Origin: Seiridium cupressi
Lineage: Eukaryota; Ascomycota; Sordariomycetes; Amphisphaeriales; Sporocadaceae
NCBI GenBank assembly: GCA_036674765.1
Contig: JARVKI010000011.1
Coordinates: 496,001 to 560,000 of the forward strand
Direction of reading: 5' to 3'
DNA: 64,000 bases
Shown here: one piece after another, positions 48,912 through 60,149 of the stretch
How the letters are laid out: every line of letters starts with the position of its first letter
Numbering within the stretch: the first letter of the stretch is position 1
Notes under the pieces: generated by a model
Database searches by the model: none
Seen by the model: only the letters and a program-made list of their open reading frames with translations
Told to the model about the DNA's origin: nothing
Made by a program: the position numbers and the translations under genes

Positions 48912-50053
48912 GAATTTTCGCACGGGCGTGGCTGACTCTTAATGTGCTTCTGTATTTCCAGCTAGATTGTAACCAGGCCATCCAAATTTGACCCCCGAGC
49001 TCGCAACTCTTCGAGATATGCGGTAGTTGCAACTTAGAGCCCCAGAGTCTGACACTTCTGCACCCTTCATTGAAGGCAGGACTTGTGCAGGCGGCGCTTC
49101 TCGAGGTCTGCCAGACCCGACTATGTTTGTTGGAGTGCCAGGTGCGAGGAGCCAATCGCAACCCGGACCGTGAATACAAGGGATAAAAAGGACGAAGCTC
49201 AAAATGCGAAGTTGTGCAAAAGAAAATGCAAAAGCGACAGCGGCAGCGGCGGCGACATGGACCTTGTCATTGCAGCACTGGGGTCTAATATATCGTACCA
49301 GTCGACCCGATAGTTTCCCCGGTGTTGTGGTAGATCGATGTGGCACTACGGGAGAACTGTAGAGGTAGCGTCGGCAGTGTCGCCGGCAACGATGAAAGAA
49401 AGTTCGCCCACGGCAAATGCGCAATGTGCACCAGCCACACGACACGCTTTCAGTCCAACCTTAGTGGCATCTCTGTATATGCGGCGCCACACTACGCGCT
49501 CAACCAAAGACTCCGGGGCAATCCGACTGCAACCCTGACTACGTCGTCAGTGCCAGCCGCTCTTCGTGGCTATGGCTAAGCTTCGAACCTACGTCGTCCC
49601 GGGCCAGTATACGAGGTTGCAAGTTTGGGGTCCTCCGTTCGAAATGGTCGGAACGCAATCCACTCACAACGTCCGGCGTCCGAGTCCTAGTCCCAGTCCC
49701 AGTGAAGGAGGCCCCTCGAGAGCCCCACCTTCAGCTAGCTGCCCAAGTTTATGCCGCGCAGCACCGCAAAAGCACCGCGCAGTTCAAAGTCCCGTCAGCC
49801 AAGGTCCGTCCAGTGGTGACAGCTCCAATCGCGATTCGTCCCGACTTTGGCGCCACTTTGCCCGGCTTTCATCCCAGGACATATACGGACAAGGACGGCT
49901 CGGTTGGCTGACCCTGCGCGGGACGTCTCTGGCTCAGCCGTGCTCACACTCTTGAGTCCCTACCTGGCTATCCTAATCTCGTGAGAAAACTGGATCGTTG
50001 GAGTCGACTCCGGAGGAGGTGATTGCGCCCCTCAAAGCGCGGGCGGAGGAGCC
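48912..50053. promoter_or_regulatory. Divergent regulatory region between the two regulators, 1.14 kb
   Basis: Upstream of both the QutR-like repressor and the Zn2Cys6 protein. I looked for the quinate activator site (GGRTAA, four bases, TTAYCC); only an isolated GGATAA half-site near 49,182 is seen. Overlapping frames between 49,320 and 49,960 have no domain. Confidence 0.45.
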
Positions 50054-51287
50054 ATGAGTGATGCCGAAAGTGACGACGGCAGGCGGGCATCCAAGAAGCG
50101 CAAGGCCAGCCGAGCCTGCGATCGCTGCAATGTGCAACATCAGCCTTGTGACAATGCATCTCCCAAGTGCAGCGTCTGCGAGCGCGCAGGCACAGAATGC
50201 ACCTACAACAGGCCAATTCGCAAGCGGGGACCTCGCACAGGATATACCGCCCAATATGGCGAACGCTTATGGGGTCTCGTCCTGCGAGCAAATCCGGAGC
50301 TCGAGGATATGGTCCTCCGGATCCTCGCGAGCGGCACTTACGGCAATTCTGGAGCATCGAACGCCGACTACTTCAAGAACAGCGATCATCAATCAGAACT
50401 AGTCAATCGGTTCAACGAGAGTCGGCTGGGGCGCTTCGTTCACAGCGGAGAGTTGCCTAATATCGAGGAGCTTCGAAAGAGCCAGACGCCTGTCCAAGCC
50501 ACTGCTCATCTTCCAGCTGCCAATAGTGTAAACCAGAGCATGGTAGACGTGGGCTCATCAAAACCTTCAGGCCCTCGATCAAGACGGAGCACGGTATCTG
50601 TAACGTCCAAGGCGTCGCCCAGTGTGAATCCCCATGGTGCTCCACAGAATCCGGGCGATATATATACTCTGAGCGAGGACATCCGCAAGCGACCTTCCTA
50701 CCCCGAACTTGCTGAGGGCACCCAAGCACAAGTGCCCCCAGCTCAGCTCACTGCCCACACCCCAGACTGGCAGAGTCTCACCACTCCTGCTAACAACAGC
50801 AATGACTCTTTGTCCTTTGATTTTATGCCCGACAGTTTCACACATGATTATGGCTCACTCCTGCGGAATCCTGTCCAAAGCGGACGAGGAATGTCTGCTT
50901 TGCCAAATTCGACACAAACATCCACTATTGCAAAGGAAATTGAACAGCCGGGGCCAAGCCGAAACATCCCTAACCTACAATCGGGTCAGCAAAGTGCTGA
51001 ATTCGACTTCCCGGATATCAACCAATGGTAAGATATCTATATGAATCGCCCGTTCCAACACTGCCTTGTAAGAAGATGAAGCTGACGGGTATTGAAGGTA
51101 TGATTCAATTCCGACAGACACGCTCCTAAACCTGGGGTTTACGGGCGGTGAAGGAATGGCCCGAGACTTCTTAGATTTATGCGAAAACCCAGATCCGATC
51201 GAGAGTGCGCCTATTTCTCCAAGCGGCCAAAATGAGGATGAGGAGGCTGTATGGCGCCGACTAGTGATGCGAGGACGCTTTGTCTAA
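50054..51287 (+). CDS. Zn2Cys6 (zinc-cluster) transcription regulator
   Basis: Nuclear regulator of 387 aa. Exons are 50054-51027 and 51098-51287; the 70-bp intron (GTAAGA...GAAG) splits a Trp codon, joining FPDINQW to YDSIPTDTL. The cluster cysteines are at 22, 25, 32, 39, 42 and 49 with CX2CX6CX6CX2CX6C spacing. The usual Lys/Arg in the first loop are replaced (CNVQHQPC), so DNA contact may depend on the flanking KKRKASR and RKRGPR patches. The segment KRGPRTGYTAQYGERLWGLV after the cluster resembles, from memory, the region after the cluster in QutA/qa-1F and CLR-2 activators. It lacks a fungal-specific transcription-factor domain and is only half their length. The C-terminal third is acidic and Asn/Ser-rich. 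It is divergent from the QutR-like gene. Confidence 0.85.
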
Positions 51288-53058
51288 GGAATTGAGAGTT
51301 CTGCTCCGGACAACAGGCCGGCTGGCATCACGCAACATTGATTGGTGAGGCCCAGTCCGCCTTGCAGTGTGTCTTGACGACCTCGATCATGGAATACGAT
51401 TTACACCATCGTCCGCCGGGTTTGACGTGCTCCAGCAGGAGTTTCCAAAGTTTTTGCTAACTAAGAGTGCCTTGGTGGTCTTCGAAAGCCGAGGACTTTG
51501 AATTCGGATATGAACTTCTGGACTACTCGGAAAAGCCAGCGTCACGACGGATGCCTGGTGCATAGAAGGTAGCCTCTCCTTCATTTGCTGTCTAGATCAT
51601 GGGCTAATGTTTATTTTAGCTGTACAAGGCCGCACAATCTATGTTTGTCGGTGCTGGCACTGCCGTCTCGATAACCTACGGTTTGAGATTGTCGCAACCA
51701 GGAAGTGGAAACCGGTGGGATTCATCCCGCGCTCTTCACCACCAGAAGCTACTCACCTGTAAGCAAGTTGTGTCTTTTGCAAGGGACCTGACTGCCTCGC
51801 CGAGTTGAATCAATGGCCACGAGGCATCTCCCAAGAGAGAATGCTCAATTCCATGGCCACATGACTGGGCTACTCCTTGGCGTGGAGGAGGCCAAGTAAT
51901 CTATATTCGTGGACATATTGATGGATCGGCAAACTTGTTTATACTGAGTCATTGTTTGAGAATGTCGATAGAGGCTGGTCATCTGGAGCTGTAGTCACAG
52001 CATGGTTTTGTTGTTTCACGCTTGAACAATGACAGGGGACTTGATTTGGTGGCTGGGCTTATGCTGAATGCTCCAGAAATGCATGTTCAAAAGCAACAGC
52101 GTTGGAAGGCCCCTGTGCGCGCTGGAGGCACAGCTAACAGAGCCGGGCAACACTGCATTAATGTAGTGTAGAGCTCCCGCAGCATAAGCAATTAGGAGCC
52201 CTGTCCCCACCAAGGGAGTGTATACACCACCTAACAAGGAGTTCCAGGGTTCACTGTCGCCAGGCCCCACGAGGACCTCACCTTACTGCTTTGCTTGGTC
52301 GGTGCAGATCCCCGGCGAGGACGAGCTTTAAGTTATGCGGCCAGGTCAAAAAATACGTGTTTGAACACCATGACCTAGTTAGCCAGAGCTTTGGAACTCT
52401 TGCATGTGCTTCTCTTAACTAGTTCAAAGCCTTACGGAATGGGCCAGATTTGAGGTTGATCGTTGCTGAGGCGGAGTCAGCAATGGGGCCAAGCTGCGCC
52501 GATCCGAGACTTAAATTTAGGTGCCTTACTACGCTGCCATTGGCAGTGAAGCTTTTAGAGCTGCGCAGACACGGCACAGCGAATCAGGTGCTGGCTTAAA
52601 TTGAAGCTGAATCCTATCAATTGGGACTTATGCAGCGAAGCACAGACCTGACTGCCGTGCGACACTGAAGCTCCAGGCAGAAAGATAAAAGCTGTTGGCT
52701 GCGCCTCTGCACACCCAGGTTGGTGTTCAGCTTCAGCCTTACAGTCAACCAGATTTATTGCCGTAGTACAACGTCTTCATGACAAGGCAATTCACTTCCC
52801 CCCGCCCGAGAAAAACAACTGCTTATATCATAACATCCTCCCAAGTTCCCGAATTCCCAGGTTTTTGCGCTTTGAAACACCGGAAGTCCCCTCCCCACTG
52901 GATTCCTTAGCATACAACAGCCTCAGGTCTTCCAGCTCGGAAATAGCGCCGGAAGCAGCAGTGATTGCTACCCACCGTCGCTCTACTACACGCTAGAAGC
53001 CCCGCCGCCTTGACGCCAAGACCTTCCCAGGTTATAAAAGAAAACCATTCCGCCGCAG
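51288..53058. other. Intergenic, 1.77 kb
   Basis: 3' region of the zinc-cluster gene and promoter of the unknown protein at 53,059. Contains a Cys-rich frame (51619-51864, listed separately). The last 350 bp are pyrimidine-rich, promoter-like. Nothing else recognised. Confidence 0.5.
51619..51864 (+). pseudogene. Possible remnant of a Cys-rich (zinc-binding) protein
   Basis: After a TTTTAG that could be an acceptor, one frame reads GRTIYVCRCWHCRLDNLRFEI...GFIPRSSPPEATHL, meets one stop, and continues in the same frame with CVFCKGPDCLAELNQWPRG before a second stop. CxCxxC followed by CxxCxxxxC spacing suggests a metal-binding protein. A GTAAGC overlaps the first stop, so an intron there is possible. 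No start codon or upstream exon could be fixed. It may be a decayed gene, an unannotated exon, or chance. Confidence 0.22.
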
Positions 53059-54135
53059 ATGGACAGTCAGGACTCAATCTTGGCCGACAAGGTCCGGCAG
53101 GCCAGAGGAGAGGTTCACCGACCATCAGACGCTTCGGCTTCCAGCGGTCAAGCCCCGCCTGCTGATGTCAGCGATGAGAGTGGGGGCGAAGGCGAGGGCG
53201 CTGCTAGCCCATCACCATCTTTCAAACTGCCGCCGTATTCAGGTCCTTCGAGTAGCTCCGTGGATCCCCAGAGCCGGGTTCCGGTTCCCAGAGGGCCCCA
53301 GTACTACCCAGGCTTGCCGGTGCTCGATTACCGGCAGTACTCTCCCCCAATGTTTGAGCTGTCGGCGGATACCACCACAATAACCAGCAAAGCCACATAT
53401 CTCTCTGAGAACGTGAAAGCGCTGTCTACGCTAATCAGGAACTTGGCCACAGTGCCCCCGAAGCCGCAAGTCCATATTGTTGGAAACCGGGGCAGACGGG
53501 TCGACTTTAGCATAAAGTTGAACCTCTTCAGCTTGCTCATCCCAGACGATCCTAGCAAACGTATGGATTACCTCCGCCTCATCAGCAAAGATGAGATGGG
53601 ATACCGAGGTGGTCAGCAGCCCTCATTGAAACCCGAAGTCAATGACGGGGGCCTCGAGGGCTGGTGCAAGCGCTTCATTGAGGACGAGGCCAACGTCAAG
53701 TCTTTTATGCTAGAGCGCGTCGTGGCCAACTTTGACACTAATTGGTTGGAGGGCCAGATTCGCAGTCTGGTAGCTACGACACAATACAAAGGTCTGGTGA
53801 CTGTGTCATTCCCTGTCACACATTCCCGGGCCATTGTGCAGACACCGGACAGGGTGAACAAGTTTTTCACTAGCGTATCGACGCTTTTCACCGGAAAAAG
53901 CAAGTACGAGGTGGTCAAGGCCGTCTGGCCGTTCGCCACAGCCAAGAACGGGGAAGTAGGCCGAAGATGCCTCGTACAGAGCGAGAAGACATGGTGGGAG
54001 GAGTGGAAGGACCCAATCAATTATGCTGTTGCGACGCAGCGCCAAGGCTGGGTGACGAACGAGGATAAGCTGGAGTGCATCATGGAGTCCAAGGGCAAGG
54101 GGCTTGGCATTGTCGACTGGGGTCCGGACTACTAG
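53059..54135 (+). CDS. Unnamed fungal protein, 358 aa
   Basis: A single exon. Residues 1-85 are Ser/Pro/Gly/Glu-rich and likely disordered. The rest is a compact, mixed alpha/beta sequence with landmarks SENVKALSTLIRNLATV, VHIVGNRGRRVDFSIKLNLFSLLIPDD, TQYKGLVTVSFPVTHSRAIVQTPDRVNKFF and KTWWEEWKDPINYAVATQRQGWVTNEDKLECIMES. The balanced composition and codon use argue for a real gene, and I believe similar uncharacterised proteins exist in other ascomycetes, but I know of no function. No signal peptide, membrane segment or catalytic motif is visible. The start is the only ATG before the conserved part that keeps the acidic N-terminus; the promoter upstream is pyrimidine-rich. Confidence 0.8.
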   Translation: MDSQDSILADKVRQARGEVHRPSDASASSGQAPPADVSDESGGEGEGAASPSPSFKLPPYSGPSSSSVDPQSRVPVPRGPQYYPGLPVLDYRQYSPPMFELSADTTTITSKATYLSENVKALSTLIRNLATVPPKPQVHIVGNRGRRVDFSIKLNLFSLLIPDDPSKRMDYLRLISKDEMGYRGGQQPSLKPEVNDGGLEGWCKRFIEDEANVKSFMLERVVANFDTNWLEGQIRSLVATTQYKGLVTVSFPVTHSRAIVQTPDRVNKFFTSVSTLFTGKSKYEVVKAVWPFATAKNGEVGRRCLVQSEKTWWEEWKDPINYAVATQRQGWVTNEDKLECIMESKGKGLGIVDWGPDY

Positions 54136-55824
54136 ATTATAGTCTGTTTTGAATAAGCGAACAAGGCCTGGCATAGATGGAACTTGCCGAGGCAGTTCCC
54201 TCCAGTATTGCTAGCGCATACGAATGAGGATACATCTGGGAGAAATCGAGTCTTCATGATACTACAATATTTGCCACAAGATACCGCTTGCGGAAAGAAA
54301 GCACAGAACAGGACAGATTGTGATGGGTTCTATAGGCTACGGATTAATAATGGAATATCGTGCTCGAGCTGAAGCGGCATGCTGTCTGACGAAATCGATT
54401 TTCGATCTCACCGATCGATCCAACACGAATTGAGGCGTGACAACAGCCTGTCAAACAAAGCAAGGCCGGTGGGTCAGCTATCCCGAGAAGTCGGTAGCGC
54501 CTCAACTGTTACCAGGTAGCTGGGACGTCAGCCAAACCTTTTCCCCGATGAACACGGGTTGACGGGACACTAGCAGCTAGATCTGGGCAATCACAGGACG
54601 GAGCCAGGCTGAGAATCTTTGTACTACGGCCCGATCGAAAGCCACATCGAAGCCGGGCTGTCCAGCTCCCCAGCTGAGTGGCTTGGGCGGCTGGACTCCC
54701 TGCTTCATTTGAGCCCTGCGATTCGTCAGATCACTTTCCTCCTTCCCATTTGCTAATTTGCGCGACAATGAATACTCCGCCGGCTCCTCGATCGCGAACA
54801 TGTCTCACGGAGATATCCCACATGATCCGGACATATAGATTCACTTTCCTCTTCGGTGACGATGCGGGCGGGAGAGTCGGCGCAAAAAAAGTAACTTCCG
54901 AGTATTCGTCAGTCGCAATAAGCAAACGCTATTATTCGTCACATGGTACTCAGCATGTCACCGGCGAAAGACTATAACACAATAAACCCTGGCCATCATG
55001 TCTGCCGGGATCTAGCCGTGTGCTTGCCAGGGGTTTAGCGTCTGTCCCTCTACTATGGTTGCAAGGTAATTCGATGCCTCCCAACCAGGTACCAGTACCT
55101 ATGGCAGGGATGCACTTTTGATGGGGAGAATCAATGTACCTGGTCTGTGCCACGAATTTTCTACCTGACAGGGGGAGCCTTTTAATAGCTCTGGTAGCGG
55201 AGTATAGCCTACCCACAGCGGGACGGGATTGGGCGATCCTGCACAGGGATTCAGCCATTCCCTCAACACTAAGTCTATTTCGACATTTTGCTGAGGCGTG
55301 AAGGCTAGTCCACATGTTGATAGGCCAGTTCCATGGGTCTCCATCTTTCCACCCGGCATATATGATCCATGCCCTGGCAGGGGACTACAAGGCTCGGGGT
55401 CTAATCGCATCTCAACAGGGAAGTGGTGGCCGAACAGAACCCAATCGGATTTTCCGAGCCATGGTTCGTGAGTCCTTATCTCCTTGTCTCTGGGAGTTTG
55501 GCGCTATAAGGGATCCGTCGTGCGGCTCGTCCTCCGCTTATACGCATTCGGGAATGATTACAGAGGTCTAGTGCAGTCTCGGAATGTCATACCCCCTCAG
55601 CCTAGGACACTCGAGGTGTCGGGCTATTTCACGGAGGGATATTCTGTCTTCTCAGCGGGGGGACTCGGCTCCAGTCTATTTAACAGAGGGGTATGCTGCC
55701 TTTCTGGACATCTCTCTGGTCCGTTCTTCTATACCATTATGACCTAGTACCACCGCCTGCTGGATCACTCTATTCTCCTTCTTTGTAGCTTCCTGATTAT
55801 CTGATTCATATGCCTATCGCCACA
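54136..55824. other. Intergenic, 1.69 kb, before the desaturase
   Basis: No gene seen. Between 55,620 and 55,710 two similar segments follow each other (TATTTCACGGAGGGATATTCTG and TATTTAACAGAGGGGTATGCTG), an imperfect direct repeat of about 22 bp. The region before 55,825 is pyrimidine-rich. Confidence 0.5.
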
Positions 55825-57367
55825 ATGAGTGAGTGGGTCGCAGAGACAGTCCACGGAGAGAAGGTCAAGAGTGGTGTAAGCAGCGTCTCATATCTGTACT
55901 CCTTATGCCTCCTCTCTGACATTTATTAGAGCATCGAGGCAAATGTGGACGGAAAGAAGGTCACCCTAGACGTCCAACAGCTTCGTAACCGTATTCCTAA
56001 AGATTGCCTAAAGCCTTCCACCATCCGCTCTCTAGGCTATGTTGTCCATGACCTGGTGATCTTTGGTAGCCTGCTAGCTATCACACTCCAGATTGACAAA
56101 CACTTGGAGCACAAGTACTACGCCGCTCGCATTCTTCTTCGCTATGTCGTCTATCCCTGCTTGGCAGGCATCCCTCTCACCGGACTCTGGGTTCTGGCCC
56201 ACGAAGCTGGCCATGGCGCCTTTTCGACAAACAATGTCTTCGCCAACTTTGTTGGATGGGTACTACACTCGTCATTGATGAACCCTTACTTCTCCTGGCG
56301 CTCGAGCCATGGGAGGCACCACCAGTTTGCAAACAACATGGCTACAGATCTCAACTACGTGCCCCCTGTGAGAGAAGAGTATTCGGAGCTCATCCGTGGC
56401 AAGGTCGATCTGGACCATCTTGTCGAGGACGCCCCACTTGTCGTCCTGATACGGATCGTAGTTCAACAGCTCATCGGGTGGCCCTGGTACTTGCTCACCC
56501 ACATCACGGCCGCGCCAACTTCTTCCCCCAAAAAGTCCAGAGGTTGGTGGGATAACAGCCATTTCTGGCCAACCAGCTCCCTGTTCCGACCAAATGAGTT
56601 CTGGACCATCGTCGCCTCCGATCTGGGAATAGCCTTGGTGGCCGCCGTGTTGTACGGCTTAGGACAGAAGTATGGGTCGTCGACAATCATTTGGGCGTAT
56701 GTGATCCCTTACATGTGGGTCAACCACTGGATAGGTAAGCCCCGGCACTGTTCCCTCGTTACTAGCGTACGTATAACTGACACGAGAAATAGTCATGATC
56801 ACTTACCTCCATCACACCTCACCTGAGCTTCCCAAGTATACCCCCGAGTCCTGGACTTACCTTCGAGGAGCGCTTGCTACCGTCGACCGAGACCCTGGTT
56901 GGCTACTGAGACACATGTTCCACCACATCATTGATCTGCACGTTGTCCATCACTTATTCCCGTAGGCTCCCTCGAGGTCGCATCGTCTCGTTTTGGTCTT
57001 CCCGCTGATCTGGCATGTAGTCGTATCCCTCATTATCATGCACAAGAGGCCACCGATTCCATCAAGCCCCTGCTTGGCGACTACTACCACGTAGACAAGA
57101 GCTCCTACTTTGGTGCCCTGTGGACGGCGTTCACTCAATGCCAATGGGTCGAGGCGGACGCCACCAAAACAGCTAGTGCCGTGAGTTTTGAGCTTCCAGA
57201 TTAGTGCCACGCATTTTCAAGTCGCTGACAGGATGCAGCGTGTCTACCACAAGCAGGAAGATGACAGCTATGGCGGTGTACAGAAGATTACTTCTGTTGA
57301 TCAGACGGGTGTTCTGTGGTACCGGCCAGGACCAATGGCTCTCCCTGCCACCGTCATGCGCCGGTGA
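55825..57367 (+). CDS. Membrane fatty-acid desaturase (Delta-12/omega-6 type)
   Basis: Di-iron ER enzyme that inserts a cis double bond into acyl chains. Exons are 55825-55875, 55930-56734, 56793-56961, 57021-57180 and 57239-57367 (437 aa; introns 54, 58, 59 and 58 bp). The three histidine boxes are HEAGH (108-112), HGRHH (144-148) and HVVHH (335-339). The N-terminal segment [28 protein letters not shown] is typical of the Delta-12/Delta-15 family. Hydrophobic spans lie at about 50-66, 85-105, 195-215 and 245-275. Box 1 usually reads HECGH in Delta-12 enzymes, and box 3 HVAHH, so this is a diverged member; regioselectivity cannot be told, and Delta-15 or a paralogue for specialised lipids is possible. 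An ATG 15 bp upstream (55810) is in frame; 55825 has the better context (purine at -3). Confidence 0.9.
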
Positions 57368-60149
57368 GACGGCACTCTATGCGTGCCACCCACTGTGAAT
57401 GGCAAACATGGTCGTGTGGATCGTGTTGATAGGTCCGGATAGCGAGCGTCGGCTATATTGGCACTTCGAGTCAAGGCTGGCACGAGGCAGAAAGAATTGA
57501 GTAAGCGAATCTGGTTATAGCAAGCTTGGCCTCTTTCTGTTTTTTTTTCTTTCTTTCTTTTAAAAGCTCTCTGAGATGGAAATTCCACACTAGGTTGGGT
57601 GGTCTAGTATCGTTTGATCAGGGGCATGCATAATGAAGTCTCTTGGGGAAAAGTTAAGCAGCACGTACGTGTTCAACTGGTTGTGTTTAATCTTGGCCGG
57701 AATCAATTGCTCGATTAAATATATATGAATAAGCGATTGAATATCCCCCAGTTGTATAATTTCGATAGAGTCACATCGTGATGCTGACCCAACGGCATTT
57801 TTCCTCTATCAAATCACTGCCACGTCTTCTTGGGATCAAGCGAGATAACCTTAGCTGCTTGACTCTAGCACGTATGCGGTTTAGACCTTACTCGCAAATT
57901 CTTGCGTTCGCTGGTTCGTTTCCCTATGCTCAAGACGTATATGCACAACCCTAGTCCCATCGCCTGATCCTGGCAGTTCTTCTGCTTATATCATATATCG
58001 CCACCTTGTTTGCAAAATTGTTAACCAGGTTACATGCCACTCTGTTCATATGATCCTCATCCAGACAGGGTTAGACAATGGAGGCCGGAGCTATCTTCCC
58101 GTCACTAAAGGTGTTTGTTAATGCGGCCGCTCGCCAAACAGCTATCCCTGGCAGCAACTAGGCGACATCTCTTCCATGTTGTATGTAGCTTATCGTGGTT
58201 CACTACACTAATCCTGTGTAACAGCGTTACTTCAATACATCGCTTGCTTGCTCCGCGGAATCTAGACTTTTGAACAACCACGGTACCGCTGTATGCGAAA
58301 GGGAAATCATGAACCAGCTCATCGGCATGCAAAGGCAATCCTGCGTGAGCACCATTGGATCCTTCCGGTTGATATCTATCGGTGGAGCACTCGAAAATCG
58401 AGGGACTTGTCTGTACGGATGTGCGAATTACGCGGCGCTCTGGCCTCAATGAGCTGTTCCCCCACACCCCAGCCCGATGAGTCCCCACTGAGACGTTGCT
58501 ACTACGAGGAGCACAAGTTTGGGGACCACACATCCGCACCTACCAAAGCTCTGGTCTGTCGGGGGTGGCATATCAGCCGTCAAGGGACGGTGCCTGCCGG
58601 CGGCATGGCCCTCTCCTCGCATTGGATATACTCAAAGGTCCCTATGGTGTGAGCCAATCAGGAAAGCTCCGACCCTGGCTTCGGGTCAGCGCTGCCCATG
58701 CAGGGACCCACCCATGCTGGCCCCGTGAGTGACTATTCTACCAATCGCCGCTGGGCCAGTCAGCAAACTACCTAGGTAGTGTAGGAGGGTTCCAATCGCT
58801 TGTGATGAGGATTCTTGGAAGCGAGGGGGTTTCACGAATTGTCTCTTGCACGCTATGGGCTGTCGAGAAACGAGACAATTACACGCCAATTGCGGGGTTT
58901 AAGCTGGCAAAGCAACCGGCAGTGAGTGAAACAGAGCTTTGGATGGACTGTGTTCGGAGGCCCACACAATATAGGGATGAGTAAGCGGCTTTTGCTGCAT
59001 GGTCTCATTATTTGAGTACGTAGTCTTACTATAGAGGGTCGTAGACCAATGGTTGCTGACTCGTGTAAACGCGGACAACGTACGACTTCCGGTAGCGATC
59101 TACATATCCTCGGGGGGATACGTTGCTCTCTGTCCTTATCGTTTCTACTCGGGTTACCATACGAAGAGTTGCAGGCATAGCTTGAATTTAATATACCGAC
59201 AGGTACGTGAATATGCCCGACTCGGGATCCAGCGATCAATCTGCGTTTATTTGGAAATTTTGATCGAGACACCAAATTTTAAAACCGGTTCACAACTCGA
59301 AAAGGGTTTATCGCCGTGGGGGATAGTGAAGCAATAGGATCTAGATAATTTAGAAGGAGAGCTCAAGTATCACAGACTGTGGGGATGAAGCACGCCTGAA
59401 TAAAGGCGGGCGGGCGCAGTTCATAAATTAGCTTACGCATTAGTGCTAGCTAGCATTTTGTGTTCATCACTCTAATGAATGCGCCACTCTCATAATATTT
59501 TGCTTTGCCTATTTATTTACACTCAATAATCTCAGCCCCTCTATTCCAGCTTGAGCGGGCATATTCATCCTCACAGGATTATATTTGCGAGCAGTCGATA
59601 TGGGTCCAGAGGCAACATCCACCGCACTAAAGAATGAATCATAATGAGAAAGCGCGCCGTGTGTGGAGGATTGGAGCTTTGCGCCTTGTTAGGTGACTCA
59701 CCCCGGCCGTGGATAGTAGATCCAGCACACAAAGCCTGGGGAATGGGATTCCATTGAGCCAATAAGGTGGACCAGAGCAAGTGCGCGACGGCATTGTGTT
59801 ACTCATGAAGAGCTTCGCCTCATTGCCTTGCGGCTCTAGCATCTCAGCCCTGACCTCATTGGGCTTTTGGGGGCTGAACTCCCCAGCAAGTGCTATGAGC
59901 TAGTCTTGCACGGGTCTTGGCATCATGAATCCCCTTACTCCTGGATTTCGTTGTGCTTCAACTATAATTCTATACATTTGCCATCTCGGAGACCGATTCC
60001 GATTTTGGTGCATTGTATTATTTTGACTACAGATAGACGTTCTCCTGGTGCTTGTCGTTGCTTCTAGCTGGCCCAAATCACGGCTCATCTGATTTCATTA
60101 CGATACCCCATTACAAAATTCTTAAAGAGCAGCAAACGGCGGAGAAGTC
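57368..60149. other. Intergenic, 2.78 kb, AT-rich in part, no gene seen
   Basis: Contains a T/C tract (57540-57561), an inverted repeat (58837-58880) and many short frames on both strands without domain or splice support. Some of the region, about 59,000-59,600, is low in coding character and AT-rich. Its size is large relative to neighbours, so a non-coding transcript or decayed repeat is possible, but I could not identify one. Confidence 0.5.
58837..58880. repeat. 9-bp perfect inverted repeat
   Basis: AATTGTCTC at 58837-58845 and GAGACAATT at 58872-58880, separated by 26 bp. It could form a weak hairpin or be a regulator site, but there is no gene within 1 kb. Probably chance. Confidence 0.45.

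Noticed and set aside
48912..50053. Full quinate-activator site (GGRTAA-N4-TTAYCC) in the divergent promoter
   Set aside because: Only a GGATAA half-site was found near 49,182, with no second half at the right spacing.
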